Part shown: piece after piece, positions 28,009 through 36,928 of the stretch
Numbering within the stretch: position 1 is the stretch's first letter
How the letters are laid out: each line of letters opens with the position of its first letter
Source: Gallionella sp.
GTDB taxonomy: Bacteria > Pseudomonadota > Gammaproteobacteria > Burkholderiales > Gallionellaceae
Assembly (NCBI GenBank): GCA_028689145.1
Contig: JAQTWT010000001.1
Location: 372,001 to 436,000, forward strand
DNA: 64,000 nucleotides
Direction of reading: 5' to 3'
Made by a program: the position numbers and the translations under genes
Notes under the pieces: generated by a model
Told to the model about the DNA's origin: nothing
Seen by the model: only the letters and a program-made list of their open reading frames with translations
Databases searched by the model: none

Positions 28009-29404
28009 AACCTCAAATATCTCCGCCATCGCGCTCGACCTCGGCACCACGTCAATCAAGGCAGGCTTACTCAACCGCAACGGAACGCTCGGCCACATCG
28101 CTGCACTTGCCGCGCCGAAAATTACCGCAGCCGACGGACGCTATGAAAGCGATGCGCTGGCCTATGCCGAGGCCGCCGAACAGGTGCTGGGCGAATGCCT
28201 TGACAGGGCGGGTGATTGCCAGACGCTCGGGCTATGCAGCCAGCGTTCGTCATTCCTGATCTGGGAACGCGCCAGCGGCCAGCCTGTTACCCCGCTCATT
28301 TCATGGCAGGACAATCGCGGCGCGGCGAGTTGCGATGCATTGCGCGCGCATGAACCGTTGATTCGCGACCTCACCGGCCTGCCGCTTACTCCGTATTATT
28401 TCGCACCCAAGCTGCGCGGCATGTTGCGGGACGATCCGCAATTGCTGGACAAGCTGGAAGGCGGCGAGTGGCTGGCTGGCACGCTGGATACCTTCCTGAT
28501 CTGGCGCTGGACTGGCGGCAAACATTTCATGACCGACGCGTCGATGGCCGCGCGCACTTTGCTGATGGACATCCACCGGCAGCAATGGTCGCCGCAGCTC
28601 CGTGAGCTGTTCAATATCCCGTCAGGCATCCTGCCGGAGATCAAACCTTCCGCTGGGTTGCAGCTGCAATTGGACACTGACCTAATCCTACAGGCCAGTG
28701 TCGGCGACCAGTCCGCCGCGCTGTTCGCCAGCCTTGGCGCAGACTGCGCCGGGGCGCTGGTGAATCTCGGCACCGGTTGCTTTGTGGTGCGCTATTTGCC
28801 GGATGGAAAATCCGCGCCGGACGGTTATCTGCATACGATGGTATATCAGGACAGTACACGGCAGACCCACCTCGCCATCGAGGGCACGCTCAATTCCATT
28901 GCGGCGGCGCTGGCTCCCTATCCGGTCGGCGCATGCCGGATCGAAGACCTCGCGGCGGATGATATTTTCTGCCTCGCCGAACCCAGCGGTATCGGCGCGC
29001 CCTACTTTCGCAGCGACCTCGGCCTGCGCTTCTCGCAACCGGTAGAGCATCTGCCGCAACAGCGCATCGCTTGCCTGTTGCTGGAAGCCGTAATCTTCCG
29101 CGTGGCGCGAATACTGGAAGATTTTCACCGCACCGCACCGCTTGAACGGGTTTATCTTGCCGGCGGATTATCCGGATTGGCTTGCCTGCAACAGGGCATC
29201 ACGCAGTGCGCGCCATGCGCGGTTTACCGGCTATCGCAGAACGAATCCAGCCTGCAGGGTGCAGCGTTGCTTGCCGCAGGCATGGCTCCGGCATTTCACC
29301 GGGAAGCCGAGAAAATATCGGCAGCGCACGACACGCAAGCATTGCCGGAAAAATACCGGCGCTGGAAGGAATGGTTCGACGCATTGCTGGAGCAACCCCG
29401 GTGA
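28004..29404 (+). CDS. FGGY-family carbohydrate kinase, possibly glycerol kinase-like
   Basis: The 466-residue protein has the two actin-like domains of FGGY kinases: phosphate loop ALDLGTTSIKAGLL at the N-terminus, LGLCSQRSSFLIWERASGQP then ISWQDNRGA (compare NQRETT...WQDRRT of glycerol kinase), LVNLGTGCFVV (phosphate 2), and the adenosine loop LAGGLSGLACLQQ. It lacks the exact glycerol kinase signatures, so substrate is uncertain; the ugpQ-glpD context favours glycerol or a related polyol. The start at 28004 lies inside a family F repeat. Its stop overlaps the GTG start of hrpA. Confidence 0.82.
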   Translation: MTTSNISAIALDLGTTSIKAGLLNRNGTLGHIAALAAPKITAADGRYESDALAYAEAAEQVLGECLDRAGDCQTLGLCSQRSSFLIWERASGQPVTPLISWQDNRGAASCDALRAHEPLIRDLTGLPLTPYYFAPKLRGMLRDDPQLLDKLEGGEWLAGTLDTFLIWRWTGGKHFMTDASMAARTLLMDIHRQQWSPQLRELFNIPSGILPEIKPSAGLQLQLDTDLILQASVGDQSAALFASLGADCAGALVNLGTGCFVVRYLPDGKSAPDGYLHTMVYQDSTRQTHLAIEGTLNSIAAALAPYPVGACRIEDLAADDIFCLAEPSGIGAPYFRSDLGLRFSQPVEHLPQQRIACLLLEAVIFRVARILEDFHRTAPLERVYLAGGLSGLACLQQGITQCAPCAVYRLSQNESSLQGAALLAAGMAPAFHREAEKISAAHDTQALPEKYRRWKEWFDALLEQPR

Positions 29405-32400
29405 ATAACGCAACAATATTGTCTGCCGCCGCACTGCGGCGCAAGACGCGGCTCGATTCCCTTGCCGACATCGAATTTCCGGCCGATCTGCCGGTAGTCG
29501 GCAAACGCGAAGATCTGGCGCGCGCGATCAGTGACCATCAGGTGGTCATCGTGTGCGGTGAAACCGGTTCGGGCAAGACCACGCAATTGCCGAAAATCTG
29601 CCTGACGCTGGGGCGCGGCGTGCTGGGCTGCATCGGCCACACCCAGCCGCGCCGTGTGGCGGCGCGCACCGTGGCGACACGCATCGCCTTCGAGCTGAAA
29701 ACCGAACTCGGCGGCGCGGTCGGCTACAAGGTGCGCTTCCACGACAAGGTATCGCCGGACACCAGCGTCAAATTGATGACCGACGGCATTTTGCTGGCGG
29801 AAATTCACAGCGACCCGCTGCTGAGACATTACGACACGCTGATTATCGACGAGGCGCACGAGCGCAGCCTGAATATCGATTTTCTGCTCGGCTACCTCAA
29901 ACAATTATTGCCGCGCCGCCGCGACCTCAAACTCATCATCACTTCCGCGACGCTGGATGCGGATCGCTTCGCCAAGCATTTCGGCGCGACGGTGATCGAG
30001 GTATCGGGGCGCAGTTATCCGGTCGAGACACGCTACCGCCCGCTGGAAGTGAGCGACGAGGGCGAAGCGCAGGATGTGCCGCAGGCGGTGAGTTCCGCGT
30101 TGGATGAACTGGCGGCGGGCGGGCTGCGCGGCGACGTGCTGGTGTTCCTACCCGGCGAGCGCGAGATACGCGACACGGCGGAAGCGTTGCGCAAGCATCA
30201 TCCAAAAGGTATTGAAGTGCTACCGCTATTCGCGCGGTTGTCTGCGGCTGAACAGGACCGGGTATTCAAAACGGGGGGGCAACGCCGTGTCGTGCTGGCG
30301 ACCAATGTCGCGGAAACCTCGCTGACCGTGCCGAACATCGGTTACGTGATTGACTGCGGTCTGGCGCGGATGAACCGCTACAGCATCCGCCAGAAGGTCG
30401 AGCAGTTGCATATCGAAAAAATCTCGCGCGCCGCCGCCAACCAGCGCGCCGGTCGCTGCGGTCGGGTGATGAGCGGCGTATGCGTGCGCCTGTACGACGA
30501 GGCGGATTTTCTGCAGCGCGCCGAATTCACCGACCCGGAAATATTCCGCGTGTCGCTGGCGACCGTGATCTTGCGCATGAGCGCGCTTGAGTTGGGTGAC
30601 ATTGCAGAGTTCCCGTTCATCGAACCGCCCACCCCGCGCATGATCGCGGACGGTTACCAGTTGCTCGCCGAACTCGGCGCGATAGAGGAGACACGCCAGC
30701 TCACCAAACTCGGCCACGAACTCGCCAAGCTGCCGCTTGATCCAAAGATCGCGCGCCTGTTGCTAGCCGGAAGGCAGTATCAGTGCCTGACGGAAATCCT
30801 GATCATCGCCAGCGCGCTGTCGGTGCAGGACCCGCGCGAGCGCCCGCTGGATCGGCAGGAAGCAGCGGATGCCGCGCATAAACGTTTCGCCGACGAGCGT
30901 TCCGATTTTCTGGCGCACCTGAAGGTGTGGGCGTGGTTCGAACAGGCAGTCGCGCACAAACAATCCAACCGCATGATGGCGGAAGAATGCCGCAAGAATT
31001 TCCTGTCGCCGTTGCGTCTGCGCGAGTGGCGCGAGCTGCACCAGCAATTGCACACCCAGGTTGCCGAGATGGGTATGCGCGGCAACGAACAACCCGCCAC
31101 CTATGAACAAATCCACAAAGCGCTGCTATGCGGCCTGCTCGGCAACATCGGCATGAAGAGTGTGGAAAGCAATGAGTACCTCGGTGCACGCGGCATCAAA
31201 TTCTTCATCGCGCCAAATTCGGTGCTGGCAAAAAAAGGCACGAAATGGGTGATGGCGGGCGAACTGATCGAAACACACCGGCTGTATGCGCGCTGCGTGG
31301 CGCGCATCGAACCGGAGTGGCTGGAGGAAACCGGCGCGCATCTGATCAAGCGCCATTATTTCGATCCGCACTGGGAGAAGAAGGCAGCGCAAGTCAGCGC
31401 CTTCGAGCGCAGCACGCTGCACGGTCTGCTGCTGAACGCCAAGAAGCGCGTGCACTACGGGCCGATGAATGTGCCCGAATCTCGCGAGGTGTTCATCCGT
31501 CAGGCGCTGGTCGGCGGCGAATTCAATACTCAGGCAAGTTTCTTCGCGCACAACCAGAAGCTGATCGCCGACATCGAGGCGCTGGAGCACAAGGCACGCC
31601 GTCCCGATGTGCTGGTGGACGACGAGCTGATCTTCGCGTTCTACGACGAACGTGTGCCGAAACATATCCACAACGGCGCGGCATTCGAGCACTGGCGCAA
31701 GGAAGTGGAGCGCGACAATCCAAAGCTGTTGTATCTGAAAAAAGACGACCTGATGCGCCACGAGGCGGCGGGCATCACCACCGACCAGTTCCCGCCGCAG
31801 TTGCGGATCGACAACGTCAGCTTCGCGTTGGGCTACAATTTTTCGCCCGGCAAAAACGATGACGGCATCACCCTCACCGTACCGCTCGCGCTGATCAATC
31901 AGGTCAGCGCTGCGCGCTGCGAGTGGCTGATACCGGGCATCCTGGCAGAGAAGGTGGTGCAGCTGATCAAGACGCTGCCGCAAAAAATCCGCCGCAATCT
32001 GGTGCCGGTGCCGGAATTCGCGGCGGCGTTCTGCCGCGCAGTGCCGCCGTCGAATACGCCGCTACTGCAGGCGCTGGCGCGCTACATCCGCGAACAAAAA
32101 CAGCTCGACGTGCCGCTGGATGCGTTCCGTCTCGAACAGTTGCCGCAACATTTGTTGATGAATTTTCGCATACTCGACGAACACGGCCGACAGCTCGGCA
32201 TGTCGCGCAACTTCGCGCAATTGCACGGCGAACTGGCCCCGCGCGTCGCACATGAAATCGTCACGGCGGCTGCGGCAGAAGAAACAGGAGAATCCGTTTC
32301 CGGACAGCGCTATACCGCGTGGAGTTTCGGCGCGTTCGCCGAGACGCGCGAAGTGAAACGCGCCGGACAATCCGTCACGCTGTTCAACGCGCTGGTGGAT

Positions 32401-33150
32401 GACGGCGATGCGGTGGTGCTGCGCGCCTTCGACACCCGCGATGCCGCGCAAACCGCGCATCGCGGCGGGCTGCGCCGCCTGTTTATGTTACTGCTGAAAG
32501 AGCAGGTTAAATACATGGAGAAAAACCTGCCGGAAGCGCAGAAGCTGGGCATGCTGTTTATGCCATTCGGCACGCAACAGGAATTGCAGCAACAGATTTT
32601 GACGACAACTTTCGAACGTTGTTGCCTGAACGATCCGCTGCCGACCAGCGAGGCTGAATTCATCGCACGCGGCAAGGAAGCGAAGAACCGTCTGCTGCTG
32701 ATCGCGCAGGAGATCGCGCGGCTGGCCGGCAACGTGCTCGGCGAATATCAGACCGTGCAAAAAAACCTGCCGCAACTCAAAGCGCACAATCAGGCGAATC
32801 AGGATGTGCGCGCCCAGCTGGAATGGCTGCTGCATAAACGCTTCATCGCCGAAACACCCTATGAACGTTTGCAGCATGTGCCGCGTTACCTCAAGGCAAT
32901 CGGCCTGCGCATCGAGAAGCTGCGCGGCAATCCGGCGCGCGATGCGCAGTGCATGGCGCAACTGCAGCCGTTATCGCAGGCATGGCAAAAGCTGCGCCAA
33001 GCGCAGCAGTACCAAGCCGATCCGCGCATGGAAGAGTTTGCCTGGATGTTGCAGGAGCTGCGCGTGTCGCTGTTCGCGCAGGAATTGAAAACCCCGGTGA
33101 TCGTTTCGGTGAAGCGGCTGGAGAAGATGCTGGCCGCACTTAAAAGTTAG
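29401..33150 (+). CDS. hrpA: ATP-dependent RNA helicase HrpA
   Basis: Large DEAH-box helicase acting on mRNA and stalled ribosomes in E. coli. The GTG start at 29401 overlaps the kinase stop (GTGA) and has GGAG 8 bases upstream; the 1249-residue length compares with 1300 for E. coli HrpA. Motifs in order: GETGSGKTTQLPK (Walker A), TQPRRVAARTVA (Ia), IIDEAHERSLN (DEAH), ITSATLDADRF (SAT), FLPGERE, ATNVAETSLTVP and NQRAGRCGRV (VI). The long C-terminal region includes the HrpA-specific domain. The upstream frame into the kinase gene is an overlap artefact. Confidence 0.96.
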   Translation: MNNATILSAAALRRKTRLDSLADIEFPADLPVVGKREDLARAISDHQVVIVCGETGSGKTTQLPKICLTLGRGVLGCIGHTQPRRVAARTVATRIAFELKTELGGAVGYKVRFHDKVSPDTSVKLMTDGILLAEIHSDPLLRHYDTLIIDEAHERSLNIDFLLGYLKQLLPRRRDLKLIITSATLDADRFAKHFGATVIEVSGRSYPVETRYRPLEVSDEGEAQDVPQAVSSALDELAAGGLRGDVLVFLPGEREIRDTAEALRKHHPKGIEVLPLFARLSAAEQDRVFKTGGQRRVVLATNVAETSLTVPNIGYVIDCGLARMNRYSIRQKVEQLHIEKISRAAANQRAGRCGRVMSGVCVRLYDEADFLQRAEFTDPEIFRVSLATVILRMSALELGDIAEFPFIEPPTPRMIADGYQLLAELGAIEETRQLTKLGHELAKLPLDPKIARLLLAGRQYQCLTEILIIASALSVQDPRERPLDRQEAADAAHKRFADERSDFLAHLKVWAWFEQAVAHKQSNRMMAEECRKNFLSPLRLREWRELHQQLHTQVAEMGMRGNEQPATYEQIHKALLCGLLGNIGMKSVESNEYLGARGIKFFIAPNSVLAKKGTKWVMAGELIETHRLYARCVARIEPEWLEETGAHLIKRHYFDPHWEKKAAQVSAFERSTLHGLLLNAKKRVHYGPMNVPESREVFIRQALVGGEFNTQASFFAHNQKLIADIEALEHKARRPDVLVDDELIFAFYDERVPKHIHNGAAFEHWRKEVERDNPKLLYLKKDDLMRHEAAGITTDQFPPQLRIDNVSFALGYNFSPGKNDDGITLTVPLALINQVSAARCEWLIPGILAEKVVQLIKTLPQKIRRNLVPVPEFAAAFCRAVPPSNTPLLQALARYIREQKQLDVPLDAFRLEQLPQHLLMNFRILDEHGRQLGMSRNFAQLHGELAPRVAHEIVTAAAAEETGESVSGQRYTAWSFGAFAETREVKRAGQSVTLFNALVDDGDAVVLRAFDTRDAAQTAHRGGLRRLFMLLLKEQVKYMEKNLPEAQKLGMLFMPFGTQQELQQQILTTTFERCCLNDPLPTSEAEFIARGKEAKNRLLLIAQEIARLAGNVLGEYQTVQKNLPQLKAHNQANQDVRAQLEWLLHKRFIAETPYERLQHVPRYLKAIGLRIEKLRGNPARDAQCMAQLQPLSQAWQKLRQAQQYQADPRMEEFAWMLQELRVSLFAQELKTPVIVSVKRLEKMLAALKS

Positions 33151-33360
33151 TTTATAACTGAGCGCCAAAGGCAATAAATTCGCACCCGGATTGGCTTGCT
33201 CTTATCACTGCTGCATCACACAGATATGCCCATAAAGTAGAAAAACATAAAAAATTCTTCCGCCCCTCATGCCTGTAAACGTCCACTGCCAGACAGGACA
33301 AAACCGCCAAAACCCAGCAATTACGCCGCTATTCGCAGCCTGAACATATTCAATCCATAG

Positions 33361-33384
33361 GCCGAAATATATAGATATTTCGGC
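33361..33384. promoter_or_regulatory. Perfect 10-bp-arm palindrome upstream of a small ORF
   Basis: GCCGAAATATATAGATATTTCGGC has two perfect 10-base arms around a 4-base centre. It lies 63 bases upstream of the 46-codon ORF at 33447 in an otherwise empty 296-base gap (33151-33446). It could be an operator or a hairpin ending hrpA transcription; there is no U tract. Confidence 0.5.
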
Positions 33385-33446
33385 ATATTTTAATTCAGGA
33401 TAATTGGTAGTACTGTGCAATCCGTTTACAAAACAAGGAGAGCATC

Positions 33447-33587
33447 ATGACTGCAAAATCCAAAATCAGGCATCCGAAAAATTTTCAGGCGAAGCAAGCC
33501 GGATATATTGTGCATGAGATGACCGTTATTATTGGCTTGTGCTGGGTGTGGGTTGGTTACGGAGTTTTTGTAACGCTCGTGCATTGA
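33447..33587 (+). CDS. 46-residue single-pass membrane protein, uncharacterised
   Basis: ATG at 33447 is preceded by a strong AAGGAG site with 7-base spacing. The 46-residue product starts MTAKSKIRHPKNFQAKQAGY (basic, cytoplasmic) and ends with a hydrophobic helix (VIIGLCWVWVGYGVFVTLV). The strong ribosome-binding site and the classic small membrane protein layout support expression. It stands alone between hrpA and the PilZ gene. I do not recognise a family. Confidence 0.62.
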   Translation: MTAKSKIRHPKNFQAKQAGYIVHEMTVIIGLCWVWVGYGVFVTLVH

Positions 33588-33670
33588 CCAACCCGGATAG
33601 TTTCCGGGCAAGCAGTTTTCAGTTGCGATTGCGGATTATTGCACCACCTTACACCCTTACCAATAACCGC

Positions 33671-34171
33671 CTATCTTGGCACTATCGTTTGATCTGTGCT
33701 CCGCCTGCATACATAGTCCGGTACCGCAATATGGTTGTTTATTAGCCGCTCCGCCAGATATGCGCGGTCTGATTCCTGTTCAAACCTTACAAAAGTAACG
33801 CCCACTCTGAAGCACATACGATCCGCATCATAGACGGTATAAATAGTTTTGCCGTGTACCGACATAATCTTTGAATCGCATGATCCGTTCAATGCGGGGA
33901 TATGAATATTCAACACGACGCTGGCACCGCATTTAAGATTGAGTTCATTCAAAATTGCGGCACCATCCAGGGAAATATCCTTGACTCTGCCGTAATAGGG
34001 ATTCAGCCCACCCACTAAAACGGCAACTCGCCAGGCAACTTTATAGCGGATTTCTTTGCGGTGTCCCCGCGCATTTTGCGGCGACGGAGATTTGTTCGGC
34101 GGTGTCTCGTCAAAAATATCCAACATATCCAGCATGGTTTTTTCTGCAGTAGCTTCAGCGGAATTAAACAT
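33671..34171 (-). CDS. PilZ-domain protein (probable c-di-GMP receptor)
   Basis: A 166-residue protein with a PilZ domain from about residue 36: the arginine-bearing start RGHRKEIRYKVAWRV and the DISLDGAAI segment (D/NxSxxG) that contacts c-di-GMP. AAGGGA precedes the ATG. It is convergent with the small ORF and divergent from the pilus-like operon downstream, so it may tie second-messenger levels to that operon; this is inference from position. Confidence 0.82.
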   Translation of the reverse strand: MFNSAEATAEKTMLDMLDIFDETPPNKSPSPQNARGHRKEIRYKVAWRVAVLVGGLNPYYGRVKDISLDGAAILNELNLKCGASVVLNIHIPALNGSCDSKIMSVHGKTIYTVYDADRMCFRVGVTFVRFEQESDRAYLAERLINNHIAVPDYVCRRSTDQTIVPR

Positions 34172-34464
34172 GTTTTTATCCCTTCACATGTTTTTCAAAC
34201 ATATAGCCGGAGAGTAGTTGACATGCACAGGGACGAACGTCCGTGTCGCAGTCCCGCTACCATAGTCTCCCTTAGGCCGGTGACTTTGCGCCCTTGCTTT
34301 TCAACAAGTTTGCCAAGTGTCCGAAGGATACTCTGGCGGCTCCCGCAGCTTCAATACCAACGCGATGGGCGGTTTAATTTTTCCGACAAATGGAAATTTA
34401 ATTCCAGTCTGATTTTTCCAGACGTTTACTGGGCAACCATATGCGCAAGTTATGCCGGCCAAAA

Positions 34465-34513
34465 TTAGTATTGGACTTCAGTCCAATACTAAATGAACTT
34501 CAGTCCAATATGT
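34465..34513. promoter_or_regulatory. Perfect 13-bp-arm palindrome with an adjacent half-site before the pilus-like operon
   Basis: TTAGTATTGGACT and AGTCCAATACTAA (34465-34492) are perfect inverse complements around a TC centre. Six bases later ACTTCAGTCCAATAT (34498-34512) repeats one half. It lies 58 bases upstream of the first gene of the operon, suitable for a dimeric regulator, but it could also be a REP copy or an upstream terminator. The rest of the 399-base gap 34172-34570 shows nothing recognisable. Confidence 0.5.
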
Positions 34514-34570
34514 TTGCTGTCCCGAGAGGCATACATTTGAAACTACAGCGTTACCAATCAGGCGGCTGCC

Positions 34571-35056
34571 GTGAGCATCGTGGAATTGAAAAATGTGCGT
34601 TCTCCCGCTCTTCATTCAGATGGAGTTGGCGGGCGCAGTTTTTCCACGGTGACGCTGCATTCAGTCGCGCGAAAAACGGCGCTATACAAAATATTTTGGC
34701 TGGTGTGCGCTGAATTGCTGTTCGTGTTGTGTTCTCTGCCGTGCCAAGCGTACGAGGAAGATCTGGCCGCTGATCCTCCCCAAGTGCGTGCATTACTAAA
34801 CCAAGCAGCAGCACTCAAACTATCTGGTGAAATACGGCGCGCAGCTACCCTGTATTGCAAAGCATCCCGGCTCGGCAGCCTCGAAGCCCAATACCGATTG
34901 GGCATGCTCTACCTTTCCGGCAAAGGCATGCTGAAAAATCTGGCTTTTGCCTACTCGCTGTTTTCACAAGCTGCCCAACAGGGGCACGCGCGTGCACAAG
35001 ATATGCTGGAGACCATTAGCATTAGAACCTCCGTATTGCCACCTTGTATGGTATAA
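34571..35056 (+). CDS. Sel1-like repeat protein, exported or membrane-anchored
   Basis: A 161-residue frame starting at GTG 34571. A hydrophobic segment at about residues 41-57 (FWLVCAELLFVLCSLP) precedes an alanine/glutamate-rich helical part with Sel1-type repeats (EAQYRLGMLYLSGKGM and AFAYSLFSQAAQQGHARAQ). Sel1/TPR-like proteins often serve as scaffolds in pilus and secretion assemblies, such as MshN in MSHA loci. It lies directly before the ATPase gene and probably begins the operon. The start codon is uncertain. Confidence 0.7.
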   Translation: MSIVELKNVRSPALHSDGVGGRSFSTVTLHSVARKTALYKIFWLVCAELLFVLCSLPCQAYEEDLAADPPQVRALLNQAAALKLSGEIRRAATLYCKASRLGSLEAQYRLGMLYLSGKGMLKNLAFAYSLFSQAAQQGHARAQDMLETISIRTSVLPPCMV

Positions 35057-35197
35057 CGACTATCTCGCATGGCATATCTGCCTGTTTTGCCTGAGCAAAA
35101 CGCAACCCCCAATAGATTTCACCCGATCCAAATAGCCCGAAAGGTTTTCTTAAATGATTCTTTTCTCGATCTAGCGCGCTTGCCAGCCGCCCTCATC

Positions 35198-36928
35198 ATG
35201 AGTGATGCCCCGAGCGGAAATCTGAGCGGGGCAGCCCGGCAGCCGCTGGGGCGAACTTTGATCGACAAGGGGGTAATCAGCGAAGACCAGTTGCGCATCG
35301 CCCTGCAGGAACAACACAAATCTCATCAACCGCTGGGCCGCTTGCTGGTGCATTTCGGTTTTTTAACCGAAGCCACTATCCGCGATGTGCTGTCGGAAAA
35401 TCTCGACCAGCAAAGCGTGGATTTATCCACCGTCATCATCGAACCTGCCGCGCTGGCGCTAATTCCAAAAGAAGTTGCACGCCGTTATCAATTATTGCCG
35501 CTGTCTGTCGATCAGCCCGGCGGCGCGCTGACTCTGGCGGTTGCCGATCCTGACAATATCATCGCGCTGGATCAGGTGCGTGCCCTGCTCAAAGACGAGT
35601 ATCGCCTGATCACCCAGCTCGCCAGCGAATCCGACATTCTGCGCGGCATCGACCAGCACTACGGTTTTGAGCTGTCCATCGACGGTATCCTGCATGAGAT
35701 CGAGCCGGGCGAAACTGAATACCAGATGCTGCAATCCGGCATCAATGAATTCAGCCAGCCGGTGGTACGCCTGATCGACGCGCTGCTCACCGAGGCGGTG
35801 CAGCATGGCGCATCAGACATCCATTTTGAACCGGAGAGCAGTTTTTTGCGCATTCGCTATCGCATCGACGGCGTGTTGCGCCAGATGCGCAGCCTGCACA
35901 AGAGTTTCTGGCCGTCGATGGTGGTGCGCCTGAAAGTGATGGGCAACATGAATATCGCCGAGACGCGTTCACCGCAGGACGGTCGTGTTTCCCTGCGCCT
36001 GTCCGGACGACCGATTGACTTCCGCGTGGCTTCGCATCCCACCACGCACGGCGAAAATATGGTGCTGCGTATTCTTGACCGGCAAAAAGGTATCGTGCCG
36101 CTCGATCAGCTCGGTCTTGACGATGCCACGCTCGGCCTTTTAAAAACCATCATCTCAAAACCGGAAGGCCTCGTGCTGGTCACCGGCCCGACCGGCAGCG
36201 GAAAAACCACCACACTGTATTCCGTGCTGAATCACGCCAACACCGAGTCGGTCAATATCATGACGCTGGAAGATCCGGTGGAATATCCGATGGCGATGAT
36301 CCGCCAGACTTCGATCAACGAGGCGGCCAAGCTGGATTTCGTCAACGGTATCCGTTCGATGATGCGCCAAGACCCGGACATCATTCTGGTCGGCGAGATA
36401 CGCGATCACCCCACCGCAGAGATGGCGTTCCGCGCCGCGATGACCGGCCATCAAGTGTACGCGACACTGCACACCAATTCGGCCATCGGCGCGATTCCGC
36501 GCCTGCTCGATATCGGCATCCTGCCGGACATTATGGCCGGCAATATCACCGGCATCGTGGCGCAACGGCTGGTGCGGGTGCTTTGCAAAGAGTGCAAGGC
36601 GCCCTACATGCCCGATGCTGTGGAACGTCAATTGCTGGGCATCACCGCCGACCATGACACCGCGCTATACCGCGCCTCCGGTTGCGATGCCTGCCACCAC
36701 CAAGGCTACAAGGGACGGCTCGCCATCATGGAATTGCTCAACATGGATCGCGATCTGGACGATCTGGTCGCACATCGCGCCAGCACCCGCCAGATTCGCG
36801 AGGCCGCGCATGCCAAGGGATTTCGCCCGTTGGCGGAAGACGGGATCAGGCGTATTTTGCAGGGTGTCACTTCTCTGGCAGAGGTTAGCCGCGTGGTGAA
36901 CCTGACAGAGATCACACGCACACCATGA
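35198..36928 (+). CDS. Type IV pilus/type II secretion assembly ATPase (GspE/PilB/MshE family)
   Basis: Cytoplasmic hexameric ATPase driving pilin polymerisation. The start at 35198 (MSDAPSGNLSGAARQPLGR) gives 576 residues; the frame is open from an ATG at 35069 but those 43 residues look unrelated and no clear ribosome-binding site decides it. The N-terminal GspE-II domain (QPLGRTLIDKGVISEDQL) is followed by DIHFEPE, Walker A GPTGSGKTTT, the Asp box, Walker B LVGEIRDHPTAEMA, and a tetracysteine zinc site (CKEC and CDAC). Its stop overlaps the next ATG by 4 bases. Confidence 0.92.
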   Translation: MSDAPSGNLSGAARQPLGRTLIDKGVISEDQLRIALQEQHKSHQPLGRLLVHFGFLTEATIRDVLSENLDQQSVDLSTVIIEPAALALIPKEVARRYQLLPLSVDQPGGALTLAVADPDNIIALDQVRALLKDEYRLITQLASESDILRGIDQHYGFELSIDGILHEIEPGETEYQMLQSGINEFSQPVVRLIDALLTEAVQHGASDIHFEPESSFLRIRYRIDGVLRQMRSLHKSFWPSMVVRLKVMGNMNIAETRSPQDGRVSLRLSGRPIDFRVASHPTTHGENMVLRILDRQKGIVPLDQLGLDDATLGLLKTIISKPEGLVLVTGPTGSGKTTTLYSVLNHANTESVNIMTLEDPVEYPMAMIRQTSINEAAKLDFVNGIRSMMRQDPDIILVGEIRDHPTAEMAFRAAMTGHQVYATLHTNSAIGAIPRLLDIGILPDIMAGNITGIVAQRLVRVLCKECKAPYMPDAVERQLLGITADHDTALYRASGCDACHHQGYKGRLAIMELLNMDRDLDDLVAHRASTRQIREAAHAKGFRPLAEDGIRRILQGVTSLAEVSRVVNLTEITRTP

